This document shows positions 24,656-37,518 of a DNA stretch of 64,000 nt, piece after piece. Origin of the DNA: Cynocephalus volans (taxonomy: Eukaryota > Chordata > Mammalia > Dermoptera > Cynocephalidae); NCBI RefSeq assembly GCF_027409185.1, contig NC_084468.1, positions 103,788,001-103,852,000 of the forward strand. Reading direction: 5' to 3'. The first letter of the stretch is position 1. Every line of letters begins with the position of its first letter. A program made the position numbers and the translations under genes. The notes under the pieces were generated by a model that saw only the letters and a list, made by a program, of their open reading frames with translations, made no database searches and was not told the DNA's origin.

Positions 24656-25362
24656 CTTTTTTTTGTTCAAATGCATTTTATTTTTAGACAACCTACATGA
24701 CATTTTTTTTTCTTAAAAACAATGCCTCCACTCCAAATAAATCATGCTCAAAATAAATGAAGAGTTCATCAGTCCCATTTGTATAGTGGTGTGTCCTGGT
24801 GTTGTGGACGATAAGCAGCAGCCAGTTATGATGGCAGTTGATGACAGATCCAAAGTAATTGCCAAATTTGTTAACATTTTTATATATTCTGCAGCCCTTG
24901 TCATAAAAGGTTTTACTCTTTCTGGTCTCTGTTCTTCAAGTTTATCTTTGATTGATTTCATGTAATCTTTGACATACTTCTTGTAGGCTTCTTTTGTGAA
25001 GCTGATTTCCTGCAAGTGATGGTTCATGACAATATCAACACCGGTGATTGCTGTGCATTCAGTACCTTCGCCCTCGGGGCCTTCAGCGGAGGCATTTCCA
25101 CCAGTAAGCGAGTCATCAATGTTACCCTCTGTCCTGCTCACCATCTTCCCCTCCACCTCCAGGCACAGCTCGTCCGCTATCTCCTGGATCCTGCAAATGT
25201 AGGAGAACATCATCTCATCATGACTGATGAGGTCCCGGTAGATAATCATGACAGTGGCTTGAGGGAGACGATGGCGGTGCCAGTTCAGTAGGAACAGGGA
25301 GCACGGAATGAGTGTGGTGTAGGCCGAGCAGCCTCAGAGGGAGGGGAGAGCAGGCGAAAAAG
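24656..25362 (-). pseudogene. TPT1P: TPT1 (TCTP) processed pseudogene with internal deletion
   Basis: An intronless copy of the translationally controlled tumour protein mRNA. It runs from the full 5' UTR, starting with the pyrimidine cap-site tract CTTTTTCGCC at 25362, through the ATG at 25249 to the 3' UTR, the AATAAA at about 24680 and an oligo-T (poly-A) run at 24656-24665. The reading frame begins [20 protein letters not shown] and matches TCTP for about 126 residues, with one in-frame extra Met and several substitutions. About 47 codons are then missing. The join near 24875-24885 puts the parental stop out of frame, so the frame runs through former 3' UTR and ends at 178 residues. The C-terminal part of the TCTP fold is lost. 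Flanking TATATAACT (24645-24653) and TACATAACT (25366-25374) may be a diverged target duplication. Processed copies of TPT1 are common in mammals, and I see no promoter for this one. Confidence 0.93.
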
Positions 25363-25374
25363 TCGTACATAACT

Positions 25375-27719
25375 GTCAACTTTTACCCAGAGTGGAAATA
25401 CTTTCAACCACTAGAAAGACTGATCGGATTGCCAAAAATGCATGAAACTCAGGTACATAAATTGAGAAATTCATATCACATATCGATCTGTATTGCAACA
25501 GTGCGCATTTAAAAATACTGAATCAAGATATTAAACAAAATAAAAGTAAACAAAGAAAAGGCATTTCCATTGAACAAGCTTAAGGACAGATTACTACTAT
25601 CTGTTTGTAGGCCTCAAACTCTGTATATACCTTTCCTAATAGTGCACCTTAAGGTAGGCCTAGTCTTGTCTTAGGGAAACCCCTTGGGTCCTGACAGAAG
25701 TTAATAGGTGTTTTGAGAAAAAATAAAATAAATTATACATGGCCAAGAAAGGTTGTATTTTATGGTTTCTTCCTAGAAAAACATGAGTGACAGCATATTA
25801 AAGATTCTGAAAAATCAAGCATCAAGTGTAATTTTATTTCAGAATTTCTCATTTATTTGATAAAGAGATTCATTTTCCCCCCTCTAAATATTTATGAGTA
25901 TCTCACAAAGATGTCCTGCAGAATCCAGTTTGGGAAAGGCAGACAGTCCAATGGAGCCCATTCAATTATCTTAGACATTAAAAGATTGTCTAAACAGTTT
26001 GTGAAATAATCTCGTTTCACCCCTAATTTAGTCTCCTATTGTCCATCCCATAGTTACTTCAAAGTATTTTCTCCTGCTATGTCTGCCTATTAGCATCCTT
26101 AAGTACTAATAAATCTGGACAGACATTATTTTATGATTCCAAATATAAATCATGCCTACCAATAAATGATAGTCATAAAATAAGACATGAGAAAATCTCC
26201 AGAGACATTCCCTGAGTGTTCCTTACTCTTTGAAGGGCCGTACTACTCTACTATTTATCATTCCTTCTAAACTTTTTATGAAAGAGGAAGCCTCACTGTG
26301 TTCTAGACTAATTTCACCTGTAGAGATTGGAAAATAAGTTCTTTCTTTTAAAAAATTCTGAAACATTAATCCATAGCTTTCTAATCAGGTTGCTGAAGCA
26401 CAAAGAGTTGTCAAGTGTGCTGGAACCAGCAACCCCTTCAGCCCTCAGGGAGTGAGGCAGGACTTACAGGCAGGGTAGCTGCCTCTGGCCACAAGCAATT
26501 TCACCAGGTTTTCTCAGGATGCCTTAAAAATATTATCATATTTTAAGTTGCCAGGGCAAAAAAAGTGTTGGGAAGATGTACATTAAAAAGCTTAGAACAT
26601 TTGTATGCCAACCCACTTTTCCTTAAATTGGAAAAGAACTAGATACATTGAATAAAAAAATCAAAATTCATAAACAACAAGAAACATGTATATACATATA
26701 TACATAAATAACACTAGGAATATTTTTGATAAACTCTAAAACATCTTAGTAGAGCTATTAAACCATGATTTAAAGGATATTGTTTAAAATATTAGTATGA
26801 AAATCATATTGTTCCTAAAATATGAAAAAGCCGTAAGAAAATGTGGTTATAACAAATACTTTCTTTTTAAGCCAAGAGAAATATCCATGAAAGCTTTCAT
26901 ATGATGTTCGACTATCAAAAAGTAGCACCCTTTTTGAATATTATAGGCCACAGAATTCAAACTTCATTTGATTATACAGTTAACATTCCTATGATTTATT
27001 AAGTACAACATGGGCAGAAATGACATAATATCTAAAAGACATTGTTAAAGAGCCTAAGATTAATACCAGGAACACAAAAGTAATAAAATAATGAAATACG
27101 TTAATCATGAGAGAGCAGCATTTAAAAGCTATAGTTTGTATACTGTTCATAGCAATTAAAATTTTTTTCTAGACTGATTGCTGGAGGCAAATTAATTTCA
27201 GATTAATTTCTAACACTTTTGATGGAGGAATATATTTAAAGCAAGAATTTGTACTGATCAAACAACCATCTGTTTTCTACATAAGGCCATTCAAATCCTT
27301 CCAGAATCTGTTTTAAAAGCCATGCATCGTTTTGTTGGGAACATTACTAAAATATTCCTCCCCCAAATTAGGGCACACATGCATTATCCATGAGTTATAT
27401 GGATAGTTATACAGATTTCAGATTACACTATCACTATGAGCCCATCTAATGCTTCTCTCATTTTATTTCATTATTCTTTCCCCTTCGTCCTATCCATTCT
27501 CATTTACATTGTCCTTCCCATAAGAGAAGCTCACACTAATACATCCAATGTATTTCCTTAGGCATGTGAAAATAAAGCCCAGGGATGTAATACATTGTGG
27601 TTTTCTCTTTGTGTGTGCATGTGCATTTTGAATATGTATAAGTTATTTTGTCCTATAGAACTCATTCTATATTTCTAAGATCTGTCCACCTTGCTATATA
27701 TAAAAATATTTAACTACTT
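25375..27719. other. No gene seen
   Basis: AT-rich unassigned sequence between the TPT1 pseudogene and the old L1. Confidence 0.5.
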
Positions 27720-29483
27720 CTTACTGCTGTATTGAAATTCCATTGTATGTATACACCACACATTCTGATTAGCCATTTCTCTAGGGATGGATACCAAGGC
27801 TGCCTCTAACTTCTTGCTAATACAAATAATGCTAGGATGCTACCCTTATAAATGTCCTTAAGAACTAGTACACAGTATAAACCCAGGTGTGGGAATGATA
27901 TGTATATAGAATTATATGAATAATTAATTTCACTAAGTATTATGAGTTTACACTTCACCAGCAGTACATGAGGTTTCTTATTTCTCCTCATCCTAGCCAG
28001 TACTTGGTATTAGCTGACTTTCTACTTTTTCTTACCAATTCCTTGTTGACTAAATTTGAATTTCTCTGATTATAAGGAAAGATGAACAACTCTTCATATA
28101 CCTATTGGCTATTTAGAATCGCCCTTTTATGAACTGTCTGTTTTTATTCCTTTTTCAATTTTTTAGTTTCCTTGTAGATTTTAACAGTTCCTTGCATATC
28201 TCATATGTTAATCACTTTTCAGCTTTACATATTGAAAATATCTTCTCCTAATATGCCACCAGTCTGTTAAGTTTGTCTATCACATCTTATTTATATAGAA
28301 GTGTTCAATTTTAATATATCACATCCATCAATTTCCTCTACCCATCCTTAGGTTTGTACTTTTTGCTCATTTTAAAATTCTTTCCAGTCTCAAATTCACG
28401 AAGATAGCCTCATATATAAGAATCTAAATAAGCCCTCTTTTCCCCTCTGATTTGTGATGCTAATTTCTATTGCATTCCACATTTTCATATATAACATAGG
28501 CTTATTTATTGATTTTATATTCTGCTGCATCAATTTTTTATCTGTTCCCATACTAGTACTGTACTATTTTTATTGCCATGGTTCTCTAATATGTCTTAAT
28601 ATATCTGACAAGACAAGTATCCTCTCTTTGCTATTCTTTTTAAAAATTTTGCCTTATTTATTTGTGGTCTATTATTCTTCCCTGCACATTTTAGAAACCA
28701 TTTGTCTAGTTCCTTACAAAATCCTGATGAAATTTTTATTAAAACGGCATTAAATGTATAGATTAATTTAGGAAGAGTGATATTTTTACAATGTTAATTT
28801 GTCCTATCCATTTGGTCACTGCTGACATAAAAGAACATTGTGGATTTTTATATGTAATGCAAATGAATTAATACATTTAAAAATTATAATATTTCTTATA
28901 TAGTACTTAGTAAATGTTATATAAGCATTCACTATTATTATTGTTTTGTTACCTATTATTAATCCTGTATCTGCACTTTTCTTTTTTTCCCCACAACCTT
29001 TCTGAACTCTCCTATTAGTTCTAATAGTTTATCTATTGATTCAATTTGTTCTTCTAGTAGAGAAAATAATCTGCAAACAGTGAGGGGACTGTTCATTCCA
29101 TCCAATCCTTGTACCTCCTATGTTTTTCTTGTCTTATTGTGTTGACTGAGAACCCGTCGCTGTATCTAATGGGAGCTGTGATACCAAGTCTTTCTTTCTT
29201 GTTCCTAATCTTGAAGATGATGTGTCACAATTTTTTTCCAGTAAGTTTGCTAAAATGTATTTATTAGAAGCTTTTATCAAATTAAAGAAATGATCTTTTA
29301 CTCATAATTTTTCTAATATTTTAAATATATCATAAATAAATGTTAAACTTTGTCTTTCTGCATATGCTGAGATGATTTTTCCTCTTTAGTCTACTAATGT
29401 GCTAAATTATATTGATATCTTTTCTGGTGGTGAACCTCCTTACATTTCTGGAATAAAACGTACATTGTCATGTTTTGTGTACT

Positions 29484-29521
29484 TAAACAAATACTAGTTG
29501 AACTCAGCTAGTATTTGTTTA
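29484..29521. repeat. 14-bp perfect inverted repeat within old L1
   Basis: TAAACAAATACTAG (29484-29497) and CTAGTATTTGTTTA (29508-29521), spacer 10 bp. Confidence 0.95.
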
Positions 29522-29789
29522 GGATTTCACATTTCGGTTCATAAGTGAAAGGGGATAATAAATTTCCTTTCTTGTACTGTCCTAATCCAGTGCTGGTCTG
29601 AAAATTATAATTATCCTCTTAAAATGAGTTGAGAGTTAAAAACTTAAAATGAATTGTGCAGTTTTCCCTCATAGTCTTTTTTTCTGGAACTCTTTGTATA
29701 AACTGGAATTTTCTCTACCTTGAAAATTTTGAAGAATTTATGTTTAAGATGATCTGATTCTGTGGATTAATTTTTAAAATCTCATTCCA

Positions 29790-30450
29790 ACATGTTTATA
29801 ACATGCAGAGACTGAAAGTAAAATCTACATGTTTCAGATTCCCTGGCAGTTAGGATTCTGAATGTGACTTAGATTCTGTCAGTAAGTGGGAGGTTTTGAT
29901 TCAAGATTGGGTTATATAGGAGCAGGGTACAGTGCATTCATTTCTATTGTATGGATTGTCGAAGTGGTTGTGTGATACTAAAGCCAGTGTAAACGTAGAA
30001 AACCTCCCACACTCATGTATATACTATAGAACTTTGTTCTTTTACAGCTAGCCCTTAATGATTAAGATCTGTATCGAAGCAGCTGTCCATCACACTTGAA
30101 GACCCTACATCCTGTCTCCCCAATACATTGACCTATATAAACCCCAGCCCGCCGTGATAGGGGAGGCAGTTAGGACTTTACCCTCTGTATCCTGGTCACC
30201 TCTTCTTAAACAAAAAAGCCTTTCCTTTAGGTTCTGTCTGGCGGGTGTGATTGGTAATCCTATAGCAGTAAGCCCTTGGACCCGCACGGGTCAGGGATTC
30301 CCCAAAGTTGGCCTTTCACATATTGGCTGGTGTTAAGGGGAATCCCATGGGACTCGTTCCTTAACACCAGCACTACTGGTGGCAAATTCCAGATATAATA
30401 GTAGCTTTAGTTCTCTTGGTTATCCAGTTCTGCTGGGTTTTTAGAGATCA
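29790..30450 (+). mobile_element. ERV LTR-like insert with possible primer-binding site
   Basis: Contains a TATA-like 'acctatataaaccccagccc' (30132-30151), a 'gcctttccttta' polyadenylation-side block (30219-30230), a U5-like GC-rich end, and then TGGTGTTAAGG (30328-30338). That resembles the start of a tRNA-Leu primer-binding site, as used by ERVL. Edges are uncertain. Confidence 0.45.
30326..30371. repeat. 13-bp inverted repeat at the LTR-like insert end
   Basis: GCTGGTGTTAAGG (30326-30338) and CCTTAACACCAGC (30359-30371). GGGATTCCCC just upstream and GGGGAATCCC inside the spacer form a second, overlapping pair. Confidence 0.9.
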
Positions 30451-30749
30451 TTCCTGAAAACTCAGCTAGAATCTATTACTTAGTCTTTCTGACAATTCTG
30501 TGATCTATACATATTCCTTAATACACCCTTTTCATATTATACTAGCCAGAATGGATCTGCTTAACTAAAATTAAGAACATTAATCATAACAAACATTACC
30601 TAGAATGAAAGCCTAGACAGTAATTAGAAATTGCTTTCATAGTTAATGCAAGTTTTCTATTTCTTTTTGGGCAAATTTTTCCTGGAAATGTGTTTTTTCA
30701 TTTAGGTTTTTCAATATTATTGCTATATAATTCATAGTTTTTATTTTTT

Positions 30750-30841
30750 ATTTTTTAATTTTTATTTTATTTTTGTGGCTGGCCCCAGGGATTGAACGCT
30801 GGACCTTGCTTATTAGTACCAATTGAGCTAACTGGCCAGCG
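30750..30841 (-). mobile_element. tRNA-Ile-derived SINE with 18-bp perfect duplication
   Basis: T-rich tail, then 'ggctggccccagggattgaa', 'ggaccttgcttattagtacc', 'aattgagctaactggccagc'. Perfect TCATAGTTTTTATTTTTT flanks (30732-30749, 30842-30859). Inserted in an older antisense L1. Confidence 0.9.
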
Positions 30842-31830
30842 TCATAGTTTTTATTTTTTGAATCACTATTATTTGGATAGTTGTTTCTCTTTTGGAGATT
30901 AAATTTTAATTTTGTAGTCTTATTTGGTTGAATGGCTTTGTTAGATGCTTGTACATTTAAAAAATACCTTCAAAGAAATAAGGTTTTGATTGTTAATCAT
31001 CTCTATTAATTTTTTCTTCACTATTTCATTGATTTTCCCTTACTCGTATTATCTCCTTTCTTATTGTTTCTATGTTTACTTTGTTTCCTTTTCTACCTCT
31101 TTGAGTTTAATGTTTGCTTTATTTTTCTCTATCTTTCTGGTAAATATATTTAAGGCATTTATTCAGCTTAAAGAATTTCTCAATTTCCCTTTTAAACCAA
31201 AGGCCATTTACTTTTAATTACTAGAGTTATAAAAAATTTTTTATCCACCTTTTTAGTATTTATTCTAAATTTAGTTACATAATAATGAAAGAACATAATC
31301 TCAAGAACATAATTACATGAGTCCTTTGAAACATATGAAGTTTCATTTATGATCTAATTCATGATTGATTTTTATGGATGTTTATGAATGTTTCATATGT
31401 ACTTGAAAATAATATGTATTCTCTGTTGAGTATAAGATTCTATATCTTTATTTACTAATTTTAACTTACTAATCATATTTTAATTTTACATAGTTTGGAT
31501 TATATTTTTTGGTTGGCTTGTTCTATCAGTTTTTTAGGAGGCTGAGTTAAAATCTCCAACTCCATTGACTTATTGATTTCTATCCATACTTCTTTCTGCT
31601 GGCTTATATCTTTCAAAGCTGTACTGTCTGTTGCTAATACACTCATATCATTATAGTTTATCAATATATTGTTATTTAAAGATTATTTTTAATCTCAAAT
31701 TCTATTTTGTTATTATGGATTTTTTTTAAGGGAATGGATTCATGTTTGCCTGATATACCTTCTTCTATTCCTTTATATATGAGCTTTATTAAAATATTTG
31801 GGATAGGTTACTAAAATTTTTTTCACATGA

Positions 31831-33591
31831 AACCACTGGGAGTCATGCTTACTAACATCATAAGGTCTACATTATAAGTATATACAGATTCACAGAGACA
31901 GGTGAGATTAAACAATGATTCTGAGACTGTCAGACAATCCAGATTCTTCCAACAGGTTCCAGATGCAAGCTGAGTTTCTGATTTAGCAGTTTTAATAAGT
32001 CATTGAGAATATTAAAAGGAAGACGGGCAAAAGAGGTAGTTAATAGTGTCTTAGGGTGCTTGCTTTTAGTATTAGAGCAGAGGTCTTACTCAGCTCAGTA
32101 ATGCTTGTTTAGGGAGTTTCTGGTTTCTTTGTTATCTGGTTGCACTTGGCCAAGCACCATGGCACAGGGACAGTCTTGTTTTGTCCATGTTAACAGTGAT
32201 ATCTCATTATCCATAGAATAATGGGAAGCCATGAGAACCACCTTTTGGACTGAGACAAATAACACACCTGAAAAGATATAGTCACAGAGCTGATCTGGTT
32301 TACCCTGAGCAGAAGGCAGTGGCATGATTTCTCAACACAACCTTGGAAATTTGTTTTGGGTTGGTCATGGTGAGATTAACTCCTATCACCTGGAAAACTG
32401 CACTCTGGGGAACTTCTAAGTTTCCCAGTCATCTTGGTCTAAGGGATCTTAAATAGACATTACACCACCAAGATGTCCTTGATTAAATACTCCTACTGGT
32501 CTTGTAGCTAATCAGCTATGATATACTGGCTACAGTTAAGAGAAGACTTGAAATCCAGCACTGGAAGAATCAGAGGTAATTTCATCTATGTCAGCAAACT
32601 TATCCACGTAGATAGCTTTTCCAATGATGTTCTTCAGCAGCTCCACAGCTTCATTTTTCTCTAGAATATTTAGAGGAAAACCCCTCATTCCCCACATTGG
32701 TCGCATCTTTCCTTATTTCTCCTTGATGACATACTTTAGGTTTTGTTAAACCTCAGTTCACATGACTTTCTTGAAGTTTATAGCACTAGTAGGGAAAGAT
32801 TATGAAATGCTTAATTGTGAGCTTGTTGCTGGCATAAGATACAACCTTGGTCACACTGAAAACTGAAACTGACAAGATGACATCTGAATGTCCAAATTAG
32901 TCAGTAATGGGATGGGACAGGGAGCCCCCTTTTCAGCAGTACATCTTGTATATGCACTGTCTACCTATATGTGGAGAGCAGGTAGACTTGCTAAGACCAT
33001 TTCCATGAAGAACTATAAAATGTCACTGGAAGGGCAATGACTGGGCAAGCTACTTTTGATAGCTGTTCTCTGGCCAGGTATAAGATCCTTAAATCATCAG
33101 AGAACAAGATTCAATCCTTCATTTCTTAGAGTGTCAAATCAGAAAAAAAAACTCTCCAAAATAAAAGGGAGAACAAAATACAAGCCATTTTGAAGAGAGT
33201 CACAGTACATTGGTCCTAATTGCCCAGATAGACGAGGAGTAGGGTATGTCTTCAGTTTAGGGAGAACAGTCTTCAGTTTAGGGAAGAAATCTGGTGAACT
33301 TGGATCCATTATTATCAGCAACAACGGTAGAGGGAGGCTACTAAGAGGGTACCAGGAAGACTCAGATTGTGAACAGATCTATGGTACTTCTAAATCCTAA
33401 AAGAAATATATAGAAGCTAGGTTCCCATAATTCTGCTGGTAGAATTGAATGAGACTGTATTTAGCCACCATCATCATTGTTCTACTCTCCCCCCTCTACC
33501 ACGAATCTACTTAGATCTTTTAGTTTGTAGAGACTTAAAGAATTTCAGGTTAAACTATTGATATTCAGTATTCATCATTTTATTGCAATAG

Positions 33592-33593
<2 letters not shown>
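31831..33593 (-). other. Unassigned stretch with two coding-like - strand frames
   Basis: Frames at 32095-32325 (76 codons) and 32536-32706 (56 codons, containing EKNEAVELLKNIIGKAIYVD) look protein-like but are separated by stops. An old processed pseudogene or ERV internal fragment is possible. I recognise no parent. Confidence 0.3.

Positions 33594-33641
<48 letters not shown>
33594..33641. repeat. (TG)n microsatellite, 24 units
   Basis: Uninterrupted TG repeat followed by 'tacacacatacatatataat'. Confidence 0.95.
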
Positions 33642-33643
<2 letters not shown>

Positions 33644-35724
33644 ACACATACATATATAATCTTACCATTATCTATCCTTGAGATAACTCATCCAAACAAA
33701 TATTTTTAATACAATTAAAGAATGTTCATTGGTAGCCACATAGAGATAAAGGAAAAAAACCTCATCACATCATTCAGCAGTGGTATACTAGAGGGTGGCA
33801 TAATCTCTATTAGCTTCTTCAAGTCACTCTCAAAAAATTATCATTCTTTGATATGGAAATTTTCAACCTTAATATAAAAAAATCAATTGCTATGTTTCAG
33901 ATTTCACAAAGCAACTAGACTAAAGAAATTACCACATGTCAAGTTTCCATTGAAGAATATCCACAATTATCTGAAAATAACATTAAAGTTTTAAAGGCTT
34001 ATATTCCTTTCCAAATACATACCTGCATAAAACTAGATTTTCTTCATAAAACTTCAGCCAAAATAACATGTCATAGTAGAATGAATATAGAAAAAGATAT
34101 AGGAGATCCAGCTATTTTTTATCTAGCCAGACATTAACAGATTTGAAAATGTAAAACAATGCTGTTCTTCTCAAAAAATATTTTGTTTTGAAAAACAGTT
34201 TTTTCATAAAATATATTGCTTATGCTAACACATAATGTGATAATTAGTTGTTTTTAAATGAATTAATTAATAAGTATCTTAAATTTTTCTGTTTTAATTA
34301 CTAGTATTATAAATAATGATTCATATAATTCACATAAACATAAATTGAGGTCTTTGAGATCCTCAGTTTTTAAGAGGGTAATGGGGTTCTCAACAAAAAT
34401 ACTTGAGAGTCACTGAATTATTTCATTCCCTTTGAATTGCAATTGAGGAATCTGTGATACAAAATTTCTTAAGTCATAAAGATAGTTCATTTTGAGAACT
34501 CCAAAATTTAAAAAGCCCAGTTTATATTTGTAAAAAATAATTAATTTTATAAATTAAATTTTTTATTTTACTGAATTCTATCTATTACAATATCATTACT
34601 AGTTATATTAAGGTAACTATAAGGCTCTTTTGACATTTTAAAATCCTTTTAAAAACTTTATCTAATAAGTCTTAAACTGTATGTATTACAAGTTCCAGTT
34701 TCTTCGAGAAACATGGATAGTATCCTTTCAGAATCAGTAACATCTTGGATAAGTCAACAATCATTTTTTCAGTTCTATCACTTTGTTGAATTTCACAGGG
34801 TCTTAAGTAAATGAATACTAATAATATTAGAAAGTTGTTTTCATTTTGAAACAAGGAATGTGTCTGCAATGCTTCACTTATATAATACATACTCAGATAA
34901 ACTTTATACATTTATAAGTTAATAAGGAATATTTCCCTGATTTTTCACTAAAGTTTTGAGGTTATCCTGAGATATCTAAGAGTAATATTCTAAAAACATA
35001 ATTTAAAATAATTTGAGACAATTTTTTAGCCTACCTAAATTCCAAATTTATCTTTAGATTTAACTGCAACACAATCTCAAAAATTAATCGGACATATGCA
35101 ACATAATCCCTCTAGTATCTCCAAGAATGTGGGTGGCATCCCTCATGACACAGTCTTTTGATGCCATCATGTAATAAATGTGCTGTTCCACACCAACATA
35201 GTCACAAGAATCATAAAGTACTTGCAATAAATAGGAACTGTTTTACATAGCATCTTGGTGAGGTAATCCTGAGTTATTTCCTTTTAACAGAACAATAAAC
35301 TAAGCTGTAAAGACCTGTTCAGACTTGCCTAGGGAAAATCATAGGATTACTGATGAAGCTGACGATATGAATTTACATGGTTTTTGGAGCTTGAAATGAC
35401 ACAATAATGGTGTCTTCTCCTGCAGTTAAAAACAAAATATTTTTGAGGCATATTTTGCTCTATATTATGTTTGTGTACTTTAGGAAACATGAATAAAACA
35501 CAAGACTAAGTAGCATGAGTTTAATTTATCAGAAACCAGAACTCATTTTTTTTGTTCCCTAATTATTAGCATTATTATAAATAGTCCCTTTTGAGGACAA
35601 TTTATAATGAATATATTTATATTTATAATGAATCTACCAGTAGCTGAATACTCAAAAGGAAATTTTCTTTTTGAAAAAATAAATGAAAGAGTTCAACATA
35701 ATAAATAAATATTAATAAGTAACC
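33642..35724. other. No gene seen
   Basis: Very AT-rich; no recognised repeat. Confidence 0.5.
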
Positions 35725-36330
35725 CCCCATGTACTGGGTGTTCGAGATGTAGTGGATGAACATGACAAGCAAGGCCATGGCTCTAATATCTTAAATTTGA
35801 GTAGGGGCAGACAGAGTGAACAAATGAACAACTTCAGCTAGTAAAGTGCCATAAAAATAAAGCAGAGTAATAATAAAAAGTGATGAGAGAAAGGCAGACT
35901 ACTTTAAATAGAGGGGTCAGTGACTACATCTTGGGCAGCTGACATCTGAACTGAGTCCTGAATGTGGAAAAGCTAGCACTACAAACATTGAGAGAGGGAC
36001 GAGCAAAAGCAAGGACCCAAAGTGAAAGAGAGCAAACAGGAACAAACAGAAAAGAGAGTGGCTGTAGTTCAGTGCACGAGAGTAAGATGGAGGGGGGTCC
36101 GAAGTTAGTGTATTAGGAGGAGATTGGAGGTAAGTTAGGCAGGCCAGATGAGGCAGGTTCTTATAGACTATGGCAGAGTTTGAATTTAATTCTAAGCGTG
36201 ATGGGAAACCTTGAGAGGATTTTAGGTTAAGAGGTAACATGATATAAGAAAGAATAAAGACAAATTAAGTGAGTGATGATGGTGACTTGAACCTTGCTCA
36301 TAGCTGTAAAATGGAGAGAAGCAGATATAT
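35725..36330 (-). mobile_element. L2 LINE remnant, long
   Basis: 'tgtactgggtgttcgagatg', 'catcttgggcagctgacatc', 'tgaactgagtcctgaatgtg', 'gcaggttcttatagactatg', 'taatttctaagcgtgatggg'-like blocks match the antisense L2 3' half. The 107-residue frame on the other strand is an ORF2 remnant, not a gene. Confidence 0.75.
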
Positions 36331-36479
36331 TTTGGAGATGGTGCTGACAGGACCTGCCAATAAATTGGACATGAGAGGTGAGGGAAAAAGAGCATGTACT
36401 ATTTCCACACATAAAATGTTAACTATCATTTTACATCAAAGCATGATCCATAAAAGTAAAAATTAAAATTTTCACTTTA

Positions 36480-37500
36480 TGAAAGGCTCTTTAGAGGAAA
36501 AAATAATAAACTACAGACTGGGAGAAGATATTTGAAAACCACATATTTAACAAAGGATTAGTATCTGGAATATATAAAGAACTCTCAAAACTCAACAGTA
36601 AAATAAAAACAAAACAAACAATCTAATTAGAACATGGACAGAAAATATGAAGAGACATTTCACCAAAAAAGATATACACATGAAATAAAGTTTAATATAT
36701 TATTCATTAGGGAAAGGCAGATTAAAACAACAGTAAGATATCCCTTTACATTTATCAGAATGGGTAAAATGAAAAATGAAGACAATACCAAATGCTAGCA
36801 AGGTTGTGGAGAAAATGATTCACTCTTTCGCTGCTAGTGAGAAAATATAATAATACAGATGCTCTGAAAAACAGTTTGGCAGTTTCTTTGAAAACTAAAC
36901 ATGCAACTACCATATGACACAGCAATTGCACTCTAGGAATCTATCCCCCCAAAATGAAGATTTACGTTCACACAAAAACCTGTGTATGAACATTTATAGT
37001 CGCATTATTTATAATAGCAAAAACTGGAAACAAACTATATGTCCTTCATCGGGTGAATGGTTTAACAAACTATGATACATCCATACTATGGATGCTGCTC
37101 AGAAGTAAAAAAGTAATGAATTATTGATGAGTGCAACAACTGGGATGAATCTCCAGAGAATCATGGTGAGTGTAAAAAGATAATCCCAAAAGATTGTATG
37201 CTGTATTATTCCATTTATATAAGATTCTTGGAATAACAAAATTATAGTAACAGAGAATATATTAGTGGTTGTTAGGGGTTAAGGCGAGGGTTGGGAGCAG
37301 AAGGGAAGTGAGTGTGGGTATAAAAGAGCAACATGTGAGACCTTTGTGGTGATGGAAATTTTCTATCAATGTGAATATCCTGGTTGGGACATTGTACTAC
37401 AGTTTTGCAAGATGTTACCATTGGGGAAACTGGGATCTCTCTGTATTTTTTCTTACAGCTATATGAGAATCTACAATTATCTCAAAATAAACAGTTTTTT
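36480..37500 (+). mobile_element. L1 ORF2 3' part and 3' UTR
   Basis: Sense L1M-type 3' end: 'ctacagactgggagaagata', 'gctagcaaggttgtggagaa', 'ctaccatatgacacagcaat', 'attccatttatataagattc', ending 'ctcaaaataaacagtttttt' and a (TTG)n tract to 37518. Diverged. Confidence 0.82.
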
Positions 37501-37518
37501 GTTGTTGTTGTTGTTGTT

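Larger units (their letters stand above)
27720..31830 (-). mobile_element. Old L1, 3' end to ORF2, interrupted
   Basis: Antisense blocks in L1 order: 'ccattgtatgtatacaccac' near 27740, 'tcttcatatacctattggct' near 28093, 'cttgtagattttaacagttc' near 28171, 'tctgctgcatcaa' near 28520, 'tatctgcaaacagtgag' near 29070, 'ctgaactcagctag' near 29500, then ORF2 5' sequence to about 31830. Split by an LTR-like insert (about 29790-30640) and a SINE (30750-30841). Confidence 0.75.

Noticed and set aside
35917-36240. 107-codon - strand frame
   Set aside because: It coincides with an L2 remnant on the same strand and is explained as decayed LINE coding sequence.
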